A stretch of DNA of 64,000 bases from Streptomyces ureilyticus (GCF_011045025.1 NZ_JAAKZX010000003.1:61914-125913); one strand, 5' to 3'. Positions 17,701 to 26,975 are shown, numbered from the stretch's first letter. Numbers and translations are program-made. The notes: generated from the sequence alone by a model not told the origin.

Positions 17701-18236
17701 CCGATCAGCACCATGAACAGCGGGATCAGCGGCAGCGTCGCCGCGATGATCGCCGCCGAGAGCCAGTCCGCGGTCACGATCCTCGCCAGCACGACGACCG
17801 GGACCACGACCGACAACGCCAACTGCGGCACGTACCGCCCGAAGTAGTCGTCGAGCGCGTCCACCCCACGCGTGGCGAGTGTGGTGAGCTGACCGCTGCG
17901 CTGCCCGGCCACGAAGTCCGGTCCGAGCGCGGTCGCGTGTTCCAGCAGCCGCCCGCGCAGCTGCGACTTCACGGCCGCCGAGGCGCGGTGCGCGGCGGAC
18001 TCGGTGAGCCAGGCGACCGCGGCCCGCCCGAACGACACGGCGGCCAGCAGGAGCAGAGGGCCTTGCAGAGAACCCAGGTCCCGGCCGTCTTCGAAGGCGC
18101 CGACCACCACCTCGGCGATGACCGCGGCCTGGACCACGAGCAGCCCCGCGCCGATCGTGCCCAGGGCCACCGAGGCGGCGAGAAAGAGCCGGGCGGCACG
18201 CGCGTGCCGCAGCAGCCGCGGGTCGACGGGTTTCAT
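14742..18236 (-). CDS. cydDC: Thiol reductant ABC exporter, CydD-CydC fusion
   Basis: 1164 residues, two ABC half-transporters in one chain, the arrangement typical of Streptomyces. Each half has about six membrane segments and a nucleotide-binding domain: GPSGAGKTSVLSVLLG with LSAGQRQRVALARAF in the first, GPSGSGKTTLAHVLLR with LSGGQRQRLALARVL in the second. A low-complexity linker rich in Ser/Thr/Pro/Gly separates them. CydDC exports cysteine or glutathione-type thiols and is needed for assembly of cytochrome bd. The start is taken at ATG 18236 (MKPVDPRLLRHARAARL); the site upstream is weak (AAAGGC). Third gene of a cydA-cydB-cydDC operon, 55 nt after cydB. Confidence 0.93.
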   Translation of the reverse strand: MKPVDPRLLRHARAARLFLAASVALGTIGAGLLVVQAAVIAEVVVGAFEDGRDLGSLQGPLLLLAAVSFGRAAVAWLTESAAHRASAAVKSQLRGRLLEHATALGPDFVAGQRSGQLTTLATRGVDALDDYFGRYVPQLALSVVVPVVVLARIVTADWLSAAIIAATLPLIPLFMVLIGLATQAHTDRQWRTLSRLSHHFLDVVAGLPTLKVFGRARAQAAAIRRITDEYRRATLRTLRIAFVSSFALELLSTLSVALVAVSIGLRMVEGGLDLYTGLLVLVLAPEAYAPIRAVGVHYHASVEGLTAAGKIFDVLETPLPRRGDADAPDLSTTPITVNNLTVTHPGRPAPAVENLSFTVRPGETVALTGPSGAGKTSVLSVLLGFTAPTAGTLTVGDRNLTDIAPELWHRRIAWVPQHPHLIAGTVADNVRLARPEATDADVRRALRDANALDLPDDLALGENGTGLSAGQRQRVALARAFLADRPLVLLDEPTAHLDAGNESAIADSVRRLAATRTVILTSHRPALTALADRCVDLRAPAAGKESTGESAGPVSVGLPAETSQQRTEPSAPGLVPNGSTGSPLRRLVRMTVTGGIRTRLALAVVLGALALGCAVALMGTSGWLISRASQQPPVLHLMVAVTCVRAFGIGRSVLRYAERLVAHDAVLRGLGTLRTAVYGRLERLAPSGLRLYRKGDLLSRFVTDVDSVQDHLLRFRLPAAAAALVGTAAAALLGAVLPAAGIVLATGLLLAGVGVPLLTATTSRRTERLQAPARGELATTVLDALSGTAELTVTGALPRQLAAVRSADRRLTRIAARSAATAGLGSGLVALLAGLTTTVCAAVGVQAVAAGRLDGVLLAVLILTPLAAFEAVAGLPAAAQVRQRSRRAAERVVDVIDAPVAVRDPERPAPLPQPSLPLRLHGLTAVWPGGREPALSGIDLDLSPGRRIAVVGPSGSGKTTLAHVLLRFLDPAAGTYTLAGTDATRLAGDDVRRVVGLCAQDAHLFDSTLRENLRLARPECTDADLWTALAVARLDAWVRDLPAGLDTPVGEHGARLSGGQRQRLALARVLLADFPVLVLDEPAEHLDLPTADALTTDLLTATRDRATVLITHRLAGLEDVDEIVVLDHGRVVQRGTWAQLMAVPGPLRRTAEREQAAEPARAAA

Positions 18237-18291
18237 CGCGTGTGTGCCTTTCGGGCTCTGAGGACGCTGGTGCTCTGGGGCTCGGAGGTTG

Positions 18292-19290
18292 TCAGGCGGC
18301 CGGGATGTGCTCGACACCGATGCGCTTGCGGAACACCCAGTACGTCCAGCCCTGGTAGAGCAGCACGACCGGCGTCATGATCGCCGCCACCCAGGTCATG
18401 ACCGTCAGCGTGTACGTGGACGAGGAGGCGTTGCTCACCGTCAGACTCCATGCCGTGTTCAGGCTGGACGGCATCACGTCCGGGTAGAGCGCGAGGAAAA
18501 GCATCGCGACGGCCCCGGCGACGGTGACGCCGGAGAGGGCGAACGCCCAGCCTTCGCGGGCCCGTTGGTTCGCGGCGAGCGCGCCGAGCAGGGCGACGAC
18601 CGTGAGGACGAGCGCGACGAGGCTGCGGACGTTGCCGCCGCTGCCCTGGGTCCACAGCAGGAAGACCAGCGCGAGCCCGGCGGTGGCGAGGCCCGACCGG
18701 CCGGCCAGGGTCCGGGCCCGGTCGCGGATGTCGCCGCGCGTCTTGAGCGCCGCGAACACCGCGCCGTGGAAGGTGAACAGGGTGAGGGTGACGAGGCCGC
18801 CGAAGAGGGCGTACGGGTTGAGCAGGTCCAGGACCGTACCGGCGTACTCGCCCTCGGCATCGATCTTCACGCCGTGGACGATGTTCGCGAAGGCCACGCC
18901 CCACAGGAACGCGGGCAGCAGGGAGGTCCAGAACAGGGCGTGCTCCCAGTTGCGCTTCCACTGGGCGTCGTCGCGCTTGCCGCGGTACTCGAAGGCGACG
19001 ACCCGCACGATCAGGCAGACCAGGATGGCCAGCAGCGGCAGGTAGAAGCCGCTGAACAGGGTGGCGTACCAGACCGGGAACGCGGCGAAGGTGGCGCCGC
19101 CTGCGGTGAGCAGCCATACCTCGTTGCCGTCCCAGACCGGGCCGACGGTGTTGATGAGCACCCGGCGTTCGGCCTCGCCGCGGGCGAGCAGCTTGGTGAG
19201 GATGCCGATCCCGAAGTCGAAGCCCTCCAGGAAGAAGTAGCCGATCCACAGGACGGCGATCAGGGCGAACCAGGCGTCGTGCAGCTCCAT
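18292..19290 (-). CDS. cydB: Cytochrome bd ubiquinol oxidase subunit II
   Basis: 332 residues, eight or more membrane segments. N-terminus MELHDAWFALIAVLWIGYFF, then FLEGFDFGIGILTK and GPVWDGNEVWLLTAGGATFAAFP, all CydB hallmarks. Works with CydA as a high-affinity quinol oxidase. It follows cydA after 73 nt on the same strand and is followed by cydDC, forming one operon controlled from the cydA promoter. Confidence 0.96.
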   Translation of the reverse strand: MELHDAWFALIAVLWIGYFFLEGFDFGIGILTKLLARGEAERRVLINTVGPVWDGNEVWLLTAGGATFAAFPVWYATLFSGFYLPLLAILVCLIVRVVAFEYRGKRDDAQWKRNWEHALFWTSLLPAFLWGVAFANIVHGVKIDAEGEYAGTVLDLLNPYALFGGLVTLTLFTFHGAVFAALKTRGDIRDRARTLAGRSGLATAGLALVFLLWTQGSGGNVRSLVALVLTVVALLGALAANQRAREGWAFALSGVTVAGAVAMLFLALYPDVMPSSLNTAWSLTVSNASSSTYTLTVMTWVAAIMTPVVLLYQGWTYWVFRKRIGVEHIPAA

Positions 19291-19363
19291 GGCCGTGTCT
19301 CTCTCCGTCTCTCCGGAAGTCTCAGACGGTCGTCAGAAGGTCTCGGAAGATCTCAGCGGGTTC

Positions 19364-20905
19364 TCAGTAGGCGAAGGTCATCGGGCGGTCGGTGTCCTCG
19401 TCGGCGGCCGGGCCGCGCAGCGAGGGGACCTCCGGCGGCGGCAGTTCGTCGACGGGGCCGGCCTTGGCGTACTTGACGAGCAGCCGCACCTCGACGACGG
19501 CCAGGACGGCGTACAGGGCGGTGAAGACGCTCAGCGAGGTGATCTGCTCGGCGACGGAGACGCTCGGCGAGACCGCGTCGGCGGTGGTCATCAGCCCGTA
19601 CACGCTCCAGGGCTGGCGGCCCATCTCCGTGAAGATCCAGCCGAAGGAGTTGGCGACCAGCGGGAAGCCCATGGTGAGGACGGCGAGCCGCCAGGCCCAG
19701 GTGTTCAGGGTCGGGCCCAGCTCACGGTTCGGGGTGAGCATCAGCAGCGGGATCTCGTCCTCGCCGCGCCGTTTGTCGGCGGTCAGCCACCGCTTCCTCC
19801 GGGTCAGCCACAGCCCGGCGAGGCCGATCGCGAAGGAGACCATGCCGAAGCCGATCATCCAGCGGAACGACCAGTAGGCGGTGGGGATGCTGGGCTTGTA
19901 GTCGTCGGCGAGATCGCCGTACTTCGCCCTCTCCAACGCTTCGACGGTGTTGATGCCGGGCACCGCCGAGGTGAAGTCGCCCTTGGCGAGATAGGACAGC
20001 ACCCCGGGTATCTCGACCTCGACGGTGTTGCGGCCCTCGTCGACATCGCCGTACGCGAAGAGGGAGAAGGGCGCCGACTCCTCCGTCTCCCAGAGGGCTT
20101 CGGCGGCGGCCATCTTCATGGGCTGCTGCTCGTACATCACCTTGGCGAGCGCGTCGCCGCTGACCGCCGTGCCGAGACCGGCGATGACGACCGTGACCAG
20201 GCCGAGGCGCAGCGAGGTGCGCATGGCGGCGATCCGGCCGGGAGTGTCCGGCTTCGTGGCCTTCGACGCGCGGCGCAGCTGGTACGCGGCGATGCCGATC
20301 ATGAAGGCGCCGCCCGTGAGGAAGGTCGCAGTGAGGGTGTGGAAGACGACGACCAGGGTGGTCTTCTGGAACAGCACGGCCGCGATGTCGTTGAGCTCGG
20401 CGCGGCCGGTGACTTCGTTGACCTCGTATCCGACGGGGTGCTGCATCCAGGAGTTGGCGGCCAGGATGAAGTAGGCGGACAGGAAGGTGCCGATCGCCAC
20501 CAGCCAGATGCAGGCCAGGTGGATCTTCCGGGGCAGCTTGTCCCAGCCGAAGATCCACAGTCCGATGAAGGTGGACTCGAAGAAGAACGCGAGCAGCGCC
20601 TCCATGGCGAGCGGGGCGCCGAAGACGTCACCGACGAACTTCGAGTAGGCGGACCAGTTCATGCCGAACTGGAACTCCTGCACGATGCCGGTGGCCACGC
20701 CCATCGCGACGTTGATCAGGAAGAGCTTGCCCCAGAAGCGGGTGGCCTTGAAGTACTTGTCCTTGCCCGTGCGCACCCAGGCGGTCTGCAGGCCCGCGAC
20801 GAGGAAGGCCAGGCTGATGGTGAGCGGGACGAACAGGAAGTGGTAGACGGTCGTGATGCCGAACTGCCATCGGGCGACGGTCTCCTGAGCCAGCGCCAGC
20901 TCCAC
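19364..20905 (-). CDS. cydA: Cytochrome bd ubiquinol oxidase subunit I
   Basis: 513 residues. Carries ALAQETVARWQFGITTVYHF at the N-terminus (first heme region), FQFGMNWSAYSKFVGDVFG, and the CydA signature GRQPW in TEMGRQPWSVYGLM. The periplasmic Q-loop is of the short type. The GTG at 20905 is chosen because GAGGAGGC lies 5-6 nt upstream; the frame runs open for another 112 codons before it without a site. This oxidase keeps respiration going at very low oxygen. Two operator copies lie about 130-170 bp upstream. Confidence 0.95.
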   Translation of the reverse strand: MELALAQETVARWQFGITTVYHFLFVPLTISLAFLVAGLQTAWVRTGKDKYFKATRFWGKLFLINVAMGVATGIVQEFQFGMNWSAYSKFVGDVFGAPLAMEALLAFFFESTFIGLWIFGWDKLPRKIHLACIWLVAIGTFLSAYFILAANSWMQHPVGYEVNEVTGRAELNDIAAVLFQKTTLVVVFHTLTATFLTGGAFMIGIAAYQLRRASKATKPDTPGRIAAMRTSLRLGLVTVVIAGLGTAVSGDALAKVMYEQQPMKMAAAEALWETEESAPFSLFAYGDVDEGRNTVEVEIPGVLSYLAKGDFTSAVPGINTVEALERAKYGDLADDYKPSIPTAYWSFRWMIGFGMVSFAIGLAGLWLTRRKRWLTADKRRGEDEIPLLMLTPNRELGPTLNTWAWRLAVLTMGFPLVANSFGWIFTEMGRQPWSVYGLMTTADAVSPSVSVAEQITSLSVFTALYAVLAVVEVRLLVKYAKAGPVDELPPPEVPSLRGPAADEDTDRPMTFAY

Positions 20906-21036
20906 GGCGGGCCTCCTCGTGTACGGGGTCGCACGCACCCCGGGTTCGGGGGCAGGCAGAGGGAAATGGCCAGACCGGCCACCGAGGGCGCCGGCCCGTG
21001 GACGACACCCTCGCGGGCGGGCGTACCGCCAGGACA

Positions 21037-21072
21037 GCGCCGTACGGTCCTGCCACCGGGGCCGAACGGCCC
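21037..21072. promoter_or_regulatory. Tandem operators upstream of cydABDC
   Basis: GCGCCGTACGGTCC (21037-21050) matches 10 and GGGCCGAACGGCCC (21059-21072) all 12 fixed positions; starts are 22 bp apart. A weaker copy, GGGCCTAATGGCAC, lies at 21092-21105. Confidence 0.72.
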
Positions 21073-21320
21073 ACAGTCCCGGCCGTCCTCTGGGCCTAAT
21101 GGCACTGCAGGGCTCACGGCTTCCGGGCGGACGCCCCACCGCTACGGGACGTCGTGCCCCGGCTCGACCGGGGCCGGTCGCATGGGCCCGACGCCGGGGT
21201 GCGCCAGCCGGGCAGCGTAAGCCCGTAGACGCTGCGCCCACCGCTCATCACCGGCCGCACCCCCCCCGTTGAGCGGAAGCCGAAAAGGCCCGCACCGCCT
21301 TCGCCGCTTGTTCCTGGCTG

Positions 21321-21378
21321 GGACCGTACGGCCCTGCGACAAGGGGCCGTACGGCGCGTCGGCGGGTGCCCACGGCCC
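21321..21378. promoter_or_regulatory. Three operators upstream of USP gene
   Basis: GGACCGTACGGCCC (21321-21334), GGGCCGTACGGCGC (21344-21357) and GGTGCCCACGGCCC (21365-21378) match 11, 11 and 9 positions, with start spacing 23 and 21 bp. The gene starts at 21529. Confidence 0.68.
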
Positions 21379-21528
21379 CTGCCCCGCGAGTCCGCCGCCG
21401 ACGAGCATCGTCAACGGACCCACCGTGGGAACCGGTCGAGCCGACCGGCGGCCAACTCGCCACCGTCCTCAGCCCCTTCCCGCCGAACACCCCGAGCACC
21501 CGAGCACGGAACAGAAGGGAACAGCACC

Positions 21529-22359
21529 ATGACGCTCCACTACGTGGCCGTCGGAGTGGACGGCTCGCTCGTCGCCGTACGGGCGTTGGACCGGGCCGCG
21601 GACGAGGCGGGGCGGCGTGGTGCCGCGCTCCACGTCGTGTACGCCGTGCCCGACAGTGACGAGGCCGGACCGATCCTGGCGTCGGCCGCTTCCCGGGTCC
21701 GGGAGCGTCACCCCGGCCTGCCGGTGGTGGCGTCGGCCGCGGAAGGCGGTGCCGTGGGGGCGCTGGCCCGCGAGAGCGAAGGCGCCGCGCTCACCGTCGT
21801 CGGCGCCCGCGGGCTGGGCGGGCTCACCGGTCTGCTGCTCGGTTCGGTGAGCCGGCGTCTGGCCGCGCACGCGCACGGTCCGCTGCTGGTCGTACGCGGT
21901 GACCATGCGTGCGGGGACGGCGGCGACGTGCTGCTCGGCCTGGCCGACGACAGCGACGCGGACGTGGCTGCCTACGCCTTCCAGGAGGCGGAGCGGCGCG
22001 GCGCCCGACTGTGCGTCCTGCACTCCTGGACCCACCGGCACGTCACCCCCGAACTGCCCTCGCTCGTGCCCGCGACGAGCCCGGGACAGCGGCAACTCGC
22101 CCAGCAGGAGCGGACCGAGGAGGCCGTGCCGCGTTTCGTCATGGCCCGGCTGCGGGAGCAGCACCCCGAGGTCGGAGTCGAGACCCGCACGGTCCGCACC
22201 GACCCGGCGCAGGCACTGCTGGAGGCCACCCACGAGGCCGCCGTCGTCGTCATCGGCGCCCACCGCCGCACCAGCCGCCTCGGCCCGCAGCTGGGACCGG
22301 TCGCGCACACCCTGGTGCACCGCTCCCACTGCCCGGTGATCGTCGTGCCGACCGGGTGA
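21529..22359 (+). CDS. Universal stress protein, two UspA domains (short form)
   Basis: 276 residues, shorter than its paralogues because the first domain lacks part of the variable loop after strand 2. Domain 1: [18 protein letters not shown] and [20 protein letters not shown]. Domain 2: [18 protein letters not shown] and [33 protein letters not shown] precedes the ATG. Lies just upstream of phosphoketolase on the same strand, though that gene has its own operator. Confidence 0.9.
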   Translation: MTLHYVAVGVDGSLVAVRALDRAADEAGRRGAALHVVYAVPDSDEAGPILASAASRVRERHPGLPVVASAAEGGAVGALARESEGAALTVVGARGLGGLTGLLLGSVSRRLAAHAHGPLLVVRGDHACGDGGDVLLGLADDSDADVAAYAFQEAERRGARLCVLHSWTHRHVTPELPSLVPATSPGQRQLAQQERTEEAVPRFVMARLREQHPEVGVETRTVRTDPAQALLEATHEAAVVVIGAHRRTSRLGPQLGPVAHTLVHRSHCPVIVVPTG

Positions 22360-22383
22360 ACGGCACCACACGCTCCGAGGGAT

Positions 22384-22397
22384 GGCCCGGTCGGCCC
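22384..22397. promoter_or_regulatory. DosR-like operator upstream of phosphoketolase
   Basis: GGCCCGGTCGGCCC matches 11 of 12 fixed positions. It lies 90 bp before the ATG at 22487 and 24 bp after the USP stop. Confidence 0.62.
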
Positions 22398-22486
22398 TGT
22401 CGGGTACCCGGTGGGCGGACGGAGAGTGGGGAGGTGCGGACCGGCATGTACGCCGCCCCACACCCCGACCCGGAAGGGAATCCCCT

Positions 22487-24871
22487 ATGTCCGTCGACAC
22501 GCAGCAGGCGCCCGCCCGGCTCACGGACGACGAGCTGAGGACGCTGGACGCCCACTGGCGCGCCGCGAACTACCTGTCCGTGGGCCAGATCTACCTCATG
22601 TCCAACCCGCTGCTGACCGAGCCGCTGCGCCCCGAGCACGTCAAGCCGCGGCTGCTCGGCCACTGGGGCACGTCCCCGGGCCTGAACCTCGTCTACACCC
22701 ACCTCAACCGCGTCATCCGGGCCCGCGGCCAGGACGCCCTGTGCATCTGGGGCCCCGGACACGGCGGTCCCGCCGTGGTGGCCAACTCCTGGCTGGAGGG
22801 TTCGTACACCGAGACATATCCGGACATCACCCGGGACGCGGCCGGGATGGCGCGCCTCTTCAAGCAGTTCTCGTTCCCCGGAGGGATCCCCAGCCACGTC
22901 GCGCCCGAGACGCCGGGCTCGATCCACGAGGGCGGCGAACTCGGTTACTCCCTGTCGCACGCCTACGGCGCCGCCCTGGACAACCCCGACCTGCTGGTCG
23001 CCTGCGTGATCGGCGACGGCGAGGCGGAGACCGGCCCGCTGGCCGCCTCCTGGCACTCCAACAAGTTCCTCGACCCGGTCCACGACGGGGCCGTACTGCC
23101 GATCCTGCACCTCAACGGGTACAAGATCGCCAATCCGACGGTGCTGGCCCGGCTGCCCGAGTCCGAACTCGACGCGTTGTTGCGGGGGTACGGCCACGCC
23201 CCGATCCACGTCACCGGTGACGACCCGATGACCGTGCACCGTGCGATGGCCGCCGCCATGGACGACGCCCTGGAGCGCATCGCGCTCATCCAGCGCACCG
23301 CACGCGAGGACGGCGTCGCCGAACGGGCTCACTGGCCGGTGATCGTGCTGCGCACCCCGAAGGGCTGGACCGGGCCCGCAGAGGTCGACGGCCTCCCCGT
23401 GGAGGGCACGTGGCGGGCACACCAGGTTCCCCTGTCCGCCGTCCGCGACAATCCCGAGCACCTGCGGCAGTTGGAGAGCTGGCTGCGCTCGTACAGGCCG
23501 GAAGGGCTCTTCGACGAGCACGGTCGCCCCCGCGAGCAGGTGCTGGCCTGCGTGCCCGAGGGCGCCCGGCGCCTGGGAGCCACCCCCCACGCCAACGGCG
23601 GGCTGCTGCTGCGCGAGCTGCCCCTGCCGGAGCTGGACCGGTACGCCGTTCCGGTCGACAAGCCCGGCGTGACGCTGCACGAGCCCACCCGGGTCCTCGG
23701 CGGTCTCCTGGAACACGTCATGCACCACACCAGCGGCCGCCGCGACTTCCGTCTGGTCGGCCCGGACGAGACTGCCTCCAACCGGCTCCAGGCCGTCTTT
23801 GACGCCAGCGGCAAGGCCTGGCAAGCCCAGATGCTCCCGGTCGACGAGCACCTGGACCGGCACGGCCGGGTGATGGAGATCCTCTCCGAACACACCTGCC
23901 AGGGCTGGCTGGAGGGCTACCTGCTCACCGGCCGGCACGGGCTGTTCTCCTGCTACGAAGCCTTCGTGCACATCGTCGACTCCATGGTCAACCAGCACAT
24001 CAAGTGGCTGCGCGTCACCCGCCGACTGCCCTGGCGCGCCCCCATCGCCTCCCTCAACTACCTGCTGACATCCCACGTATGGCGCCAGGACCACAATGGC
24101 TTCTCGCACCAGGACCCGGGCTTCATCGACCACGTCCTCAACAAGAGCCCCGAGGTCGTACGGGTCTACCTGCCGCCGGACGCCAACACCCTGCTGTCGG
24201 TCGCCGACCACGTGCTGCGCAGCCGCGACTACGTCAACGTCGTGGTCGCCGGCAAGCAGCCCTGCTTCGACTGGCTCACCATGGACCAGGCCCACGCCCA
24301 CTGCGCCCGGGGCGCCGGGATCTGGGAGTGGGCCGGCACGGAGAGCGGCGAGCGGGATCCGGACGTGGTGCTGGCCGCCGCCGGTGACGTGCCCACCCAG
24401 GAGGTGCTGGCCGCCGCGCGACTGCTGCGCACCCATCTGCCCCAGCTGGCCGTCCGGGTCGTCAACGTCGTCGACCTGGCCAGGCTGCTGCCCGCCGAGG
24501 AACACCCGCACGGCATGCCCGACGCCGAGTACGACGCGCTGTTCACCCGCGACAAGCCGGTGATCTTCGCCTACCACGGGTACCCGTGGCTGATCCACCG
24601 CCTCGCGTACCGCCGGATCGGCCACGCGAATCTCCACGTGCGCGGCTACAAGGAGATCGGCACCACGACCACACCGTTCGACATGGTCGTCCGCAACGAC
24701 CTCGACCGCTACCGCCTGGTCATGGACGTCATCGACCGCGTCCCCGGCCTGGCCGTACGCGCCGCCCCCGTACGGCAGTTGATGGAGGACACCCGGCTGC
24801 GCCACCACGACTGGATCCGTGAACACGGCACCGATCTGCCCGAGGTCGCCGACTGGACCTGGGACGGCTGA
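22487..24871 (+). CDS. xfp: Xylulose-5-phosphate/fructose-6-phosphate phosphoketolase
   Basis: 794 residues, the normal length. This thiamine diphosphate enzyme splits xylulose-5-P or fructose-6-P with phosphate to acetyl phosphate. Landmarks: [44 protein letters not shown], the ThDP-binding [39 protein letters not shown] and [17 protein letters not shown]. The start at 22487 has GGAAGGGAA upstream; a longer frame begins at 22382 without one. Acetyl phosphate could yield ATP through acetate kinase, which is not in the window. Confidence 0.96.
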   Translation: MSVDTQQAPARLTDDELRTLDAHWRAANYLSVGQIYLMSNPLLTEPLRPEHVKPRLLGHWGTSPGLNLVYTHLNRVIRARGQDALCIWGPGHGGPAVVANSWLEGSYTETYPDITRDAAGMARLFKQFSFPGGIPSHVAPETPGSIHEGGELGYSLSHAYGAALDNPDLLVACVIGDGEAETGPLAASWHSNKFLDPVHDGAVLPILHLNGYKIANPTVLARLPESELDALLRGYGHAPIHVTGDDPMTVHRAMAAAMDDALERIALIQRTAREDGVAERAHWPVIVLRTPKGWTGPAEVDGLPVEGTWRAHQVPLSAVRDNPEHLRQLESWLRSYRPEGLFDEHGRPREQVLACVPEGARRLGATPHANGGLLLRELPLPELDRYAVPVDKPGVTLHEPTRVLGGLLEHVMHHTSGRRDFRLVGPDETASNRLQAVFDASGKAWQAQMLPVDEHLDRHGRVMEILSEHTCQGWLEGYLLTGRHGLFSCYEAFVHIVDSMVNQHIKWLRVTRRLPWRAPIASLNYLLTSHVWRQDHNGFSHQDPGFIDHVLNKSPEVVRVYLPPDANTLLSVADHVLRSRDYVNVVVAGKQPCFDWLTMDQAHAHCARGAGIWEWAGTESGERDPDVVLAAAGDVPTQEVLAAARLLRTHLPQLAVRVVNVVDLARLLPAEEHPHGMPDAEYDALFTRDKPVIFAYHGYPWLIHRLAYRRIGHANLHVRGYKEIGTTTTPFDMVVRNDLDRYRLVMDVIDRVPGLAVRAAPVRQLMEDTRLRHHDWIREHGTDLPEVADWTWDG

Positions 24872-24887
24872 ACGGACTGGCAGAGAC

Positions 24888-24923
24888 GGGACGTTCGGCC
24901 CAGTTCTCCGGGCCTGGCAGCCC
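24888..24923. promoter_or_regulatory. Tandem operators upstream of DoxX-like gene
   Basis: GGGACGTTCGGCCC (24888-24901) and GGGCCTGGCAGCCC (24910-24923) match 11 and 10 of 12 positions, start spacing 22 bp. Gene start at 25016. Confidence 0.65.
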
Positions 24924-25015
24924 CTCCGAACTCCCTTGGCGGAGCGGGACATTGGAGACGCAACGAGAGTCGTCCGACAACCTGCGCGTCGCACCCCTTG
25001 AAAGGGATGAGCATC

Positions 25016-25642
25016 ATGGCAGTCCACAACCACCCGCAACGGCACCCGGGATTCCACTTCCCGTCCCTGCGCAGGACCCGGACGGCGGCACCCGAGTCCG
25101 CCGACACGACCACCGCGGCGGCGACGGCGACCCGCGCACACGTCTTCGCCGGGCTCCGCGTCCTGACCGGGTTCGTCTTCCTGTGGGCGTTCCTGGACAA
25201 GACCTTCGGCTTTGGCTACGCGACCCAGTCCGGCAACGGCTGGATCGACGGTGGCTCGCCGACCAAGGGCTTCCTCAGCGGCGTGGCCGTCGGGCCGATG
25301 GAGTCCACCCTTCACGCCTGGGCGGGCGATGCCTGGGCGGACTGGCTGTTCATGCTCGGTCTGCTGGGCATCGGGCTCGCCGTCACCGCCGGCATCGGGC
25401 TGCGGCTCGCCGCCGTCGCCGGGACCACGATGATGGCGCTGATGTGGATCGCGGAGTGGCCGCCCGCCAAGCACCTGTCCGATGGCGCGGCAAGCATGTC
25501 GACGAACCCGTTCGTCGACTACCACCTCATCTACGCCGTCGTCCTGATCGCCCTCGCGGCCGTGGGCGCCGGCGCCACCTGGGGCCTGGGCAGGGCGTGG
25601 GCGCGGCTGCCGTTCGTCAGCCGCAACCGCTGGCTGCTCTGA
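25016..25642 (+). CDS. DoxX/DoxD-like membrane protein
   Basis: 208 residues, about four transmembrane segments after a polar N-terminus of about 40 residues (HNHPQRHPGFHFPSLRR). The first membrane block is LRVLTGFVFLWAFLDKTFGF, typical of DoxX-family proteins related to the small subunit of thiosulfate:quinone oxidoreductase. Later segments are WLFMLGLLGIGLAVTAGIGL and YHLIYAVVLIALAAVG. GAAAGGG is placed for ATG 25016; in-frame starts at 24998 and 25007 are possible. Substrate unknown; a quinone-linked redox role is inference from the family. Confidence 0.8.
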   Translation: MAVHNHPQRHPGFHFPSLRRTRTAAPESADTTTAAATATRAHVFAGLRVLTGFVFLWAFLDKTFGFGYATQSGNGWIDGGSPTKGFLSGVAVGPMESTLHAWAGDAWADWLFMLGLLGIGLAVTAGIGLRLAAVAGTTMMALMWIAEWPPAKHLSDGAASMSTNPFVDYHLIYAVVLIALAAVGAGATWGLGRAWARLPFVSRNRWLL

Positions 25643-25658
25643 CCTCCGCACCCCATCG

Positions 25659-25698
25659 GACCGGGGCACCGCCGCAGGACATCGGCGGTGCCCCGGTC
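25659..25698. terminator. Strong hairpin, 16-bp perfect stem
   Basis: GACCGGGGCACCGCCG (25659-25674) pairs with CGGCGGTGCCCCGGTC (25683-25698), loop 8 nt, 17 nt after the DoxX-like stop. Intrinsic terminator without a T-tract. Confidence 0.85.
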
Positions 25699-26026
25699 GT
25701 TTGTGCCGCCCACAGCGCTTCGTGACCGAGGGCCGGGACAGGTACTTATCGTCGCGGTTACGGACAGGGTTGGCGCCTGTCCGTTGTCCATTTCCTCGCC
25801 TTGCTGTCGCAGGAAGAACGTGGGGTACAGCCCGTCATGAGCGGGGGTGTGTTTCGTACATGCGGACCGCGACCATCAGGCCGGAGGCGGCGGTGAGGGC
25901 GGCGACGGACCAGATGTTCAGCGGGCATCGGTCGGCAGCTTGCCTGGCCGCAGAGATGCGAAGCCTCCTGCGCAACCCGGCTGGAGGGATCGGCCTGCCG
26001 CTGGTCTCATGGGAGCTCGATCGGCG
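25699..26026. other. Stretch without a supported gene
   Basis: Open frames here lack ribosome binding sites. On the minus strand a short hydrophobic peptide (IWSVAALTAASGLMVAVRMY, then a stop) reads like the tail of a membrane protein, but no start or family could be attached. Probably decayed sequence. Confidence 0.35.
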
Positions 26027-26147
26027 GTCGGCCGCCGTCGGCCGCGGGCCAGAGTGTTCATCCGGCGCTGGTAGGTCGCCGTGTCGATCCGGCCGTGCTG
26101 GCGGCCAGGATCAGTACGCCGATCCCGATGGCTACGGCGGCGCTCAT
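26027..26147 (-). pseudogene. Small SHOCT-type membrane protein gene with frameshift
   Basis: ATG 26147 has a good site (GAGGAGAAC) and encodes MSAAVAIGIGVLILAAS, then runs out of frame and stops at 26058. In the +1 frame from about 26099 the sequence continues QHGRIDTATYQRRMNTLARG, which is a SHOCT motif similar to EIEEEEYRRRLNTL in the gene at 26494. One base appears to be missing near GCCGCCAGCACG. Either a real pseudogene or a sequencing error. Confidence 0.55.
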
Positions 26148-26190
26148 GGCGTTCTCCTCGCCGTGGCCGTGGATGCCGGTATCCGGCCGG

Positions 26191-26442
26191 TCAGCGCCGG
26201 CCGGATCCGGGGTGCTGGTGCTGGTCGTGCTTGTGCAGCGGGTCGTCGTCCCGGTCGTCGCGGCTGTGACCGCCGTGCGTGTCCTGGCCGTGCATGCCGC
26301 GCATCATGAAGAACATCATCAGCGGGCAGGCGGCCACGAGGGCGAGCCAGACGAGGCTCTCCAGCGAGGCGCCGACCATCAGGGCTCCGACGACGACGAT
26401 CGCGGCGGCGAGCGCGTACATGCCGTAGTTGCGCTGGTTCAT
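26191..26442 (-). CDS. Small DUF2933-like membrane protein with His/Asp-rich tail
   Basis: 83 residues. Two membrane segments (YALAAAIVVVGALMVGA and LVWLALVAACPLMMFFMM) followed by RGMHGQDTHGGHSRDDRDDD and a HKHDQHQH end. CPLMMFFMMRGMHG resembles DUF2933 proteins often found near copper or heavy-metal genes, so metal binding by the tail is plausible. AGGAGGCTCGTG precedes ATG 26442. Lies 51 nt after the SHOCT gene at 26494 on the same strand. Confidence 0.7.
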   Translation of the reverse strand: MNQRNYGMYALAAAIVVVGALMVGASLESLVWLALVAACPLMMFFMMRGMHGQDTHGGHSRDDRDDDPLHKHDQHQHPGSGRR

Positions 26443-26493
26443 CACGAGCCTCCTTCAGCAAAGGACAGAGGCCGCAGCCGGTGCGGCCGGCTT

Positions 26494-26763
26494 TCAGGGT
26501 TTGGTGAGAGGGCCGGCGTGCAGTGTGTTCAGGCGGCGCCGGTACTCCTCTTCCTCGATCTCCCCGCGGGCGAACCGCTCCCGAAGGACCTGCTCGGGTG
26601 TCTGCGCCGCGGCGGGGGTGTGGGTGTGCTCGTGAGGCCGGTTCACAGCGCGGAAGAGCAGCACGCCCACTGTGATGATCAGCGCCCAGAACAGGATCAT
26701 GCTGGCGGACATCGCGAACCAGCCCCATCCGCTGACGTCGTGGCCGTACCAGAACATCGCCAT
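26494..26763 (-). CDS. SHOCT domain small membrane protein
   Basis: 89 residues. One transmembrane segment (FAMSASMILFWALIITVGVLLF) with a tryptophan-rich N-terminus, a His-containing linker (RPHEHTHTP), and a C-terminal SHOCT motif EQVLRERFARGEIEEEEYRRRL. SHOCT proteins are short membrane-associated oligomerising modules. The operator pair at 26873-26909 lies about 110 bp upstream, so it may be part of the hypoxia set together with the DUF2933-like gene. Confidence 0.8.
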   Translation of the reverse strand: MAMFWYGHDVSGWGWFAMSASMILFWALIITVGVLLFRAVNRPHEHTHTPAAAQTPEQVLRERFARGEIEEEEYRRRLNTLHAGPLTKP

Positions 26764-26872
26764 TCACCTGCTTCGGATCGTTCGGCGATCAGGTGCGGGC
26801 CCGGAGGTCCGGCGCCCTGAAGGAGCCTGTGTCCTCATACACATCGTGCCTCTCCCGGGGAGCGGCGCACTG

Positions 26873-26909
26873 GGGCCGGATGGTCCCGACCGGGTGGGCC
26901 GTTCAGCCC
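26873..26909. promoter_or_regulatory. Tandem operators between SHOCT and cupredoxin genes
   Basis: GGGCCGGATGGTCC (26873-26886) and GGGCCGTTCAGCCC (26896-26909) match 10 and 11 of 12 positions, start spacing 23 bp. They could drive the leftward SHOCT operon, the rightward cupredoxin gene, or both. Confidence 0.65.
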
Positions 26910-26975
26910 CTGCCAGGTAGGGGTAGCCGGGCGGAGCCTTGAAGGAGCGAGCTGGAAGGGGGCGCGCTGCCATGG

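Larger units (their letters stand above)
20906..21528. other. Divergent regulatory region cydA / USP
   Basis: 623 nt without an accepted gene. It contains the cydA operators (21037-21072) and the USP operators (21321-21378). A minus-strand open frame at 21142-21423 ends in a plausible-looking stretch (WAQRLRAYAARLAHPGVG), but it lacks a ribosome binding site and overlaps the operators. Confidence 0.5.

Noticed and set aside
21142..21423. 93-residue minus-strand frame upstream of cydA
   Set aside because: Overlaps two operator clusters and has no start site; the plausible C-terminal stretch was not enough.
22250..25669. 1139-residue ORF antisense to phosphoketolase
   Set aside because: Shadow frame; no domain and it covers three well-supported genes.
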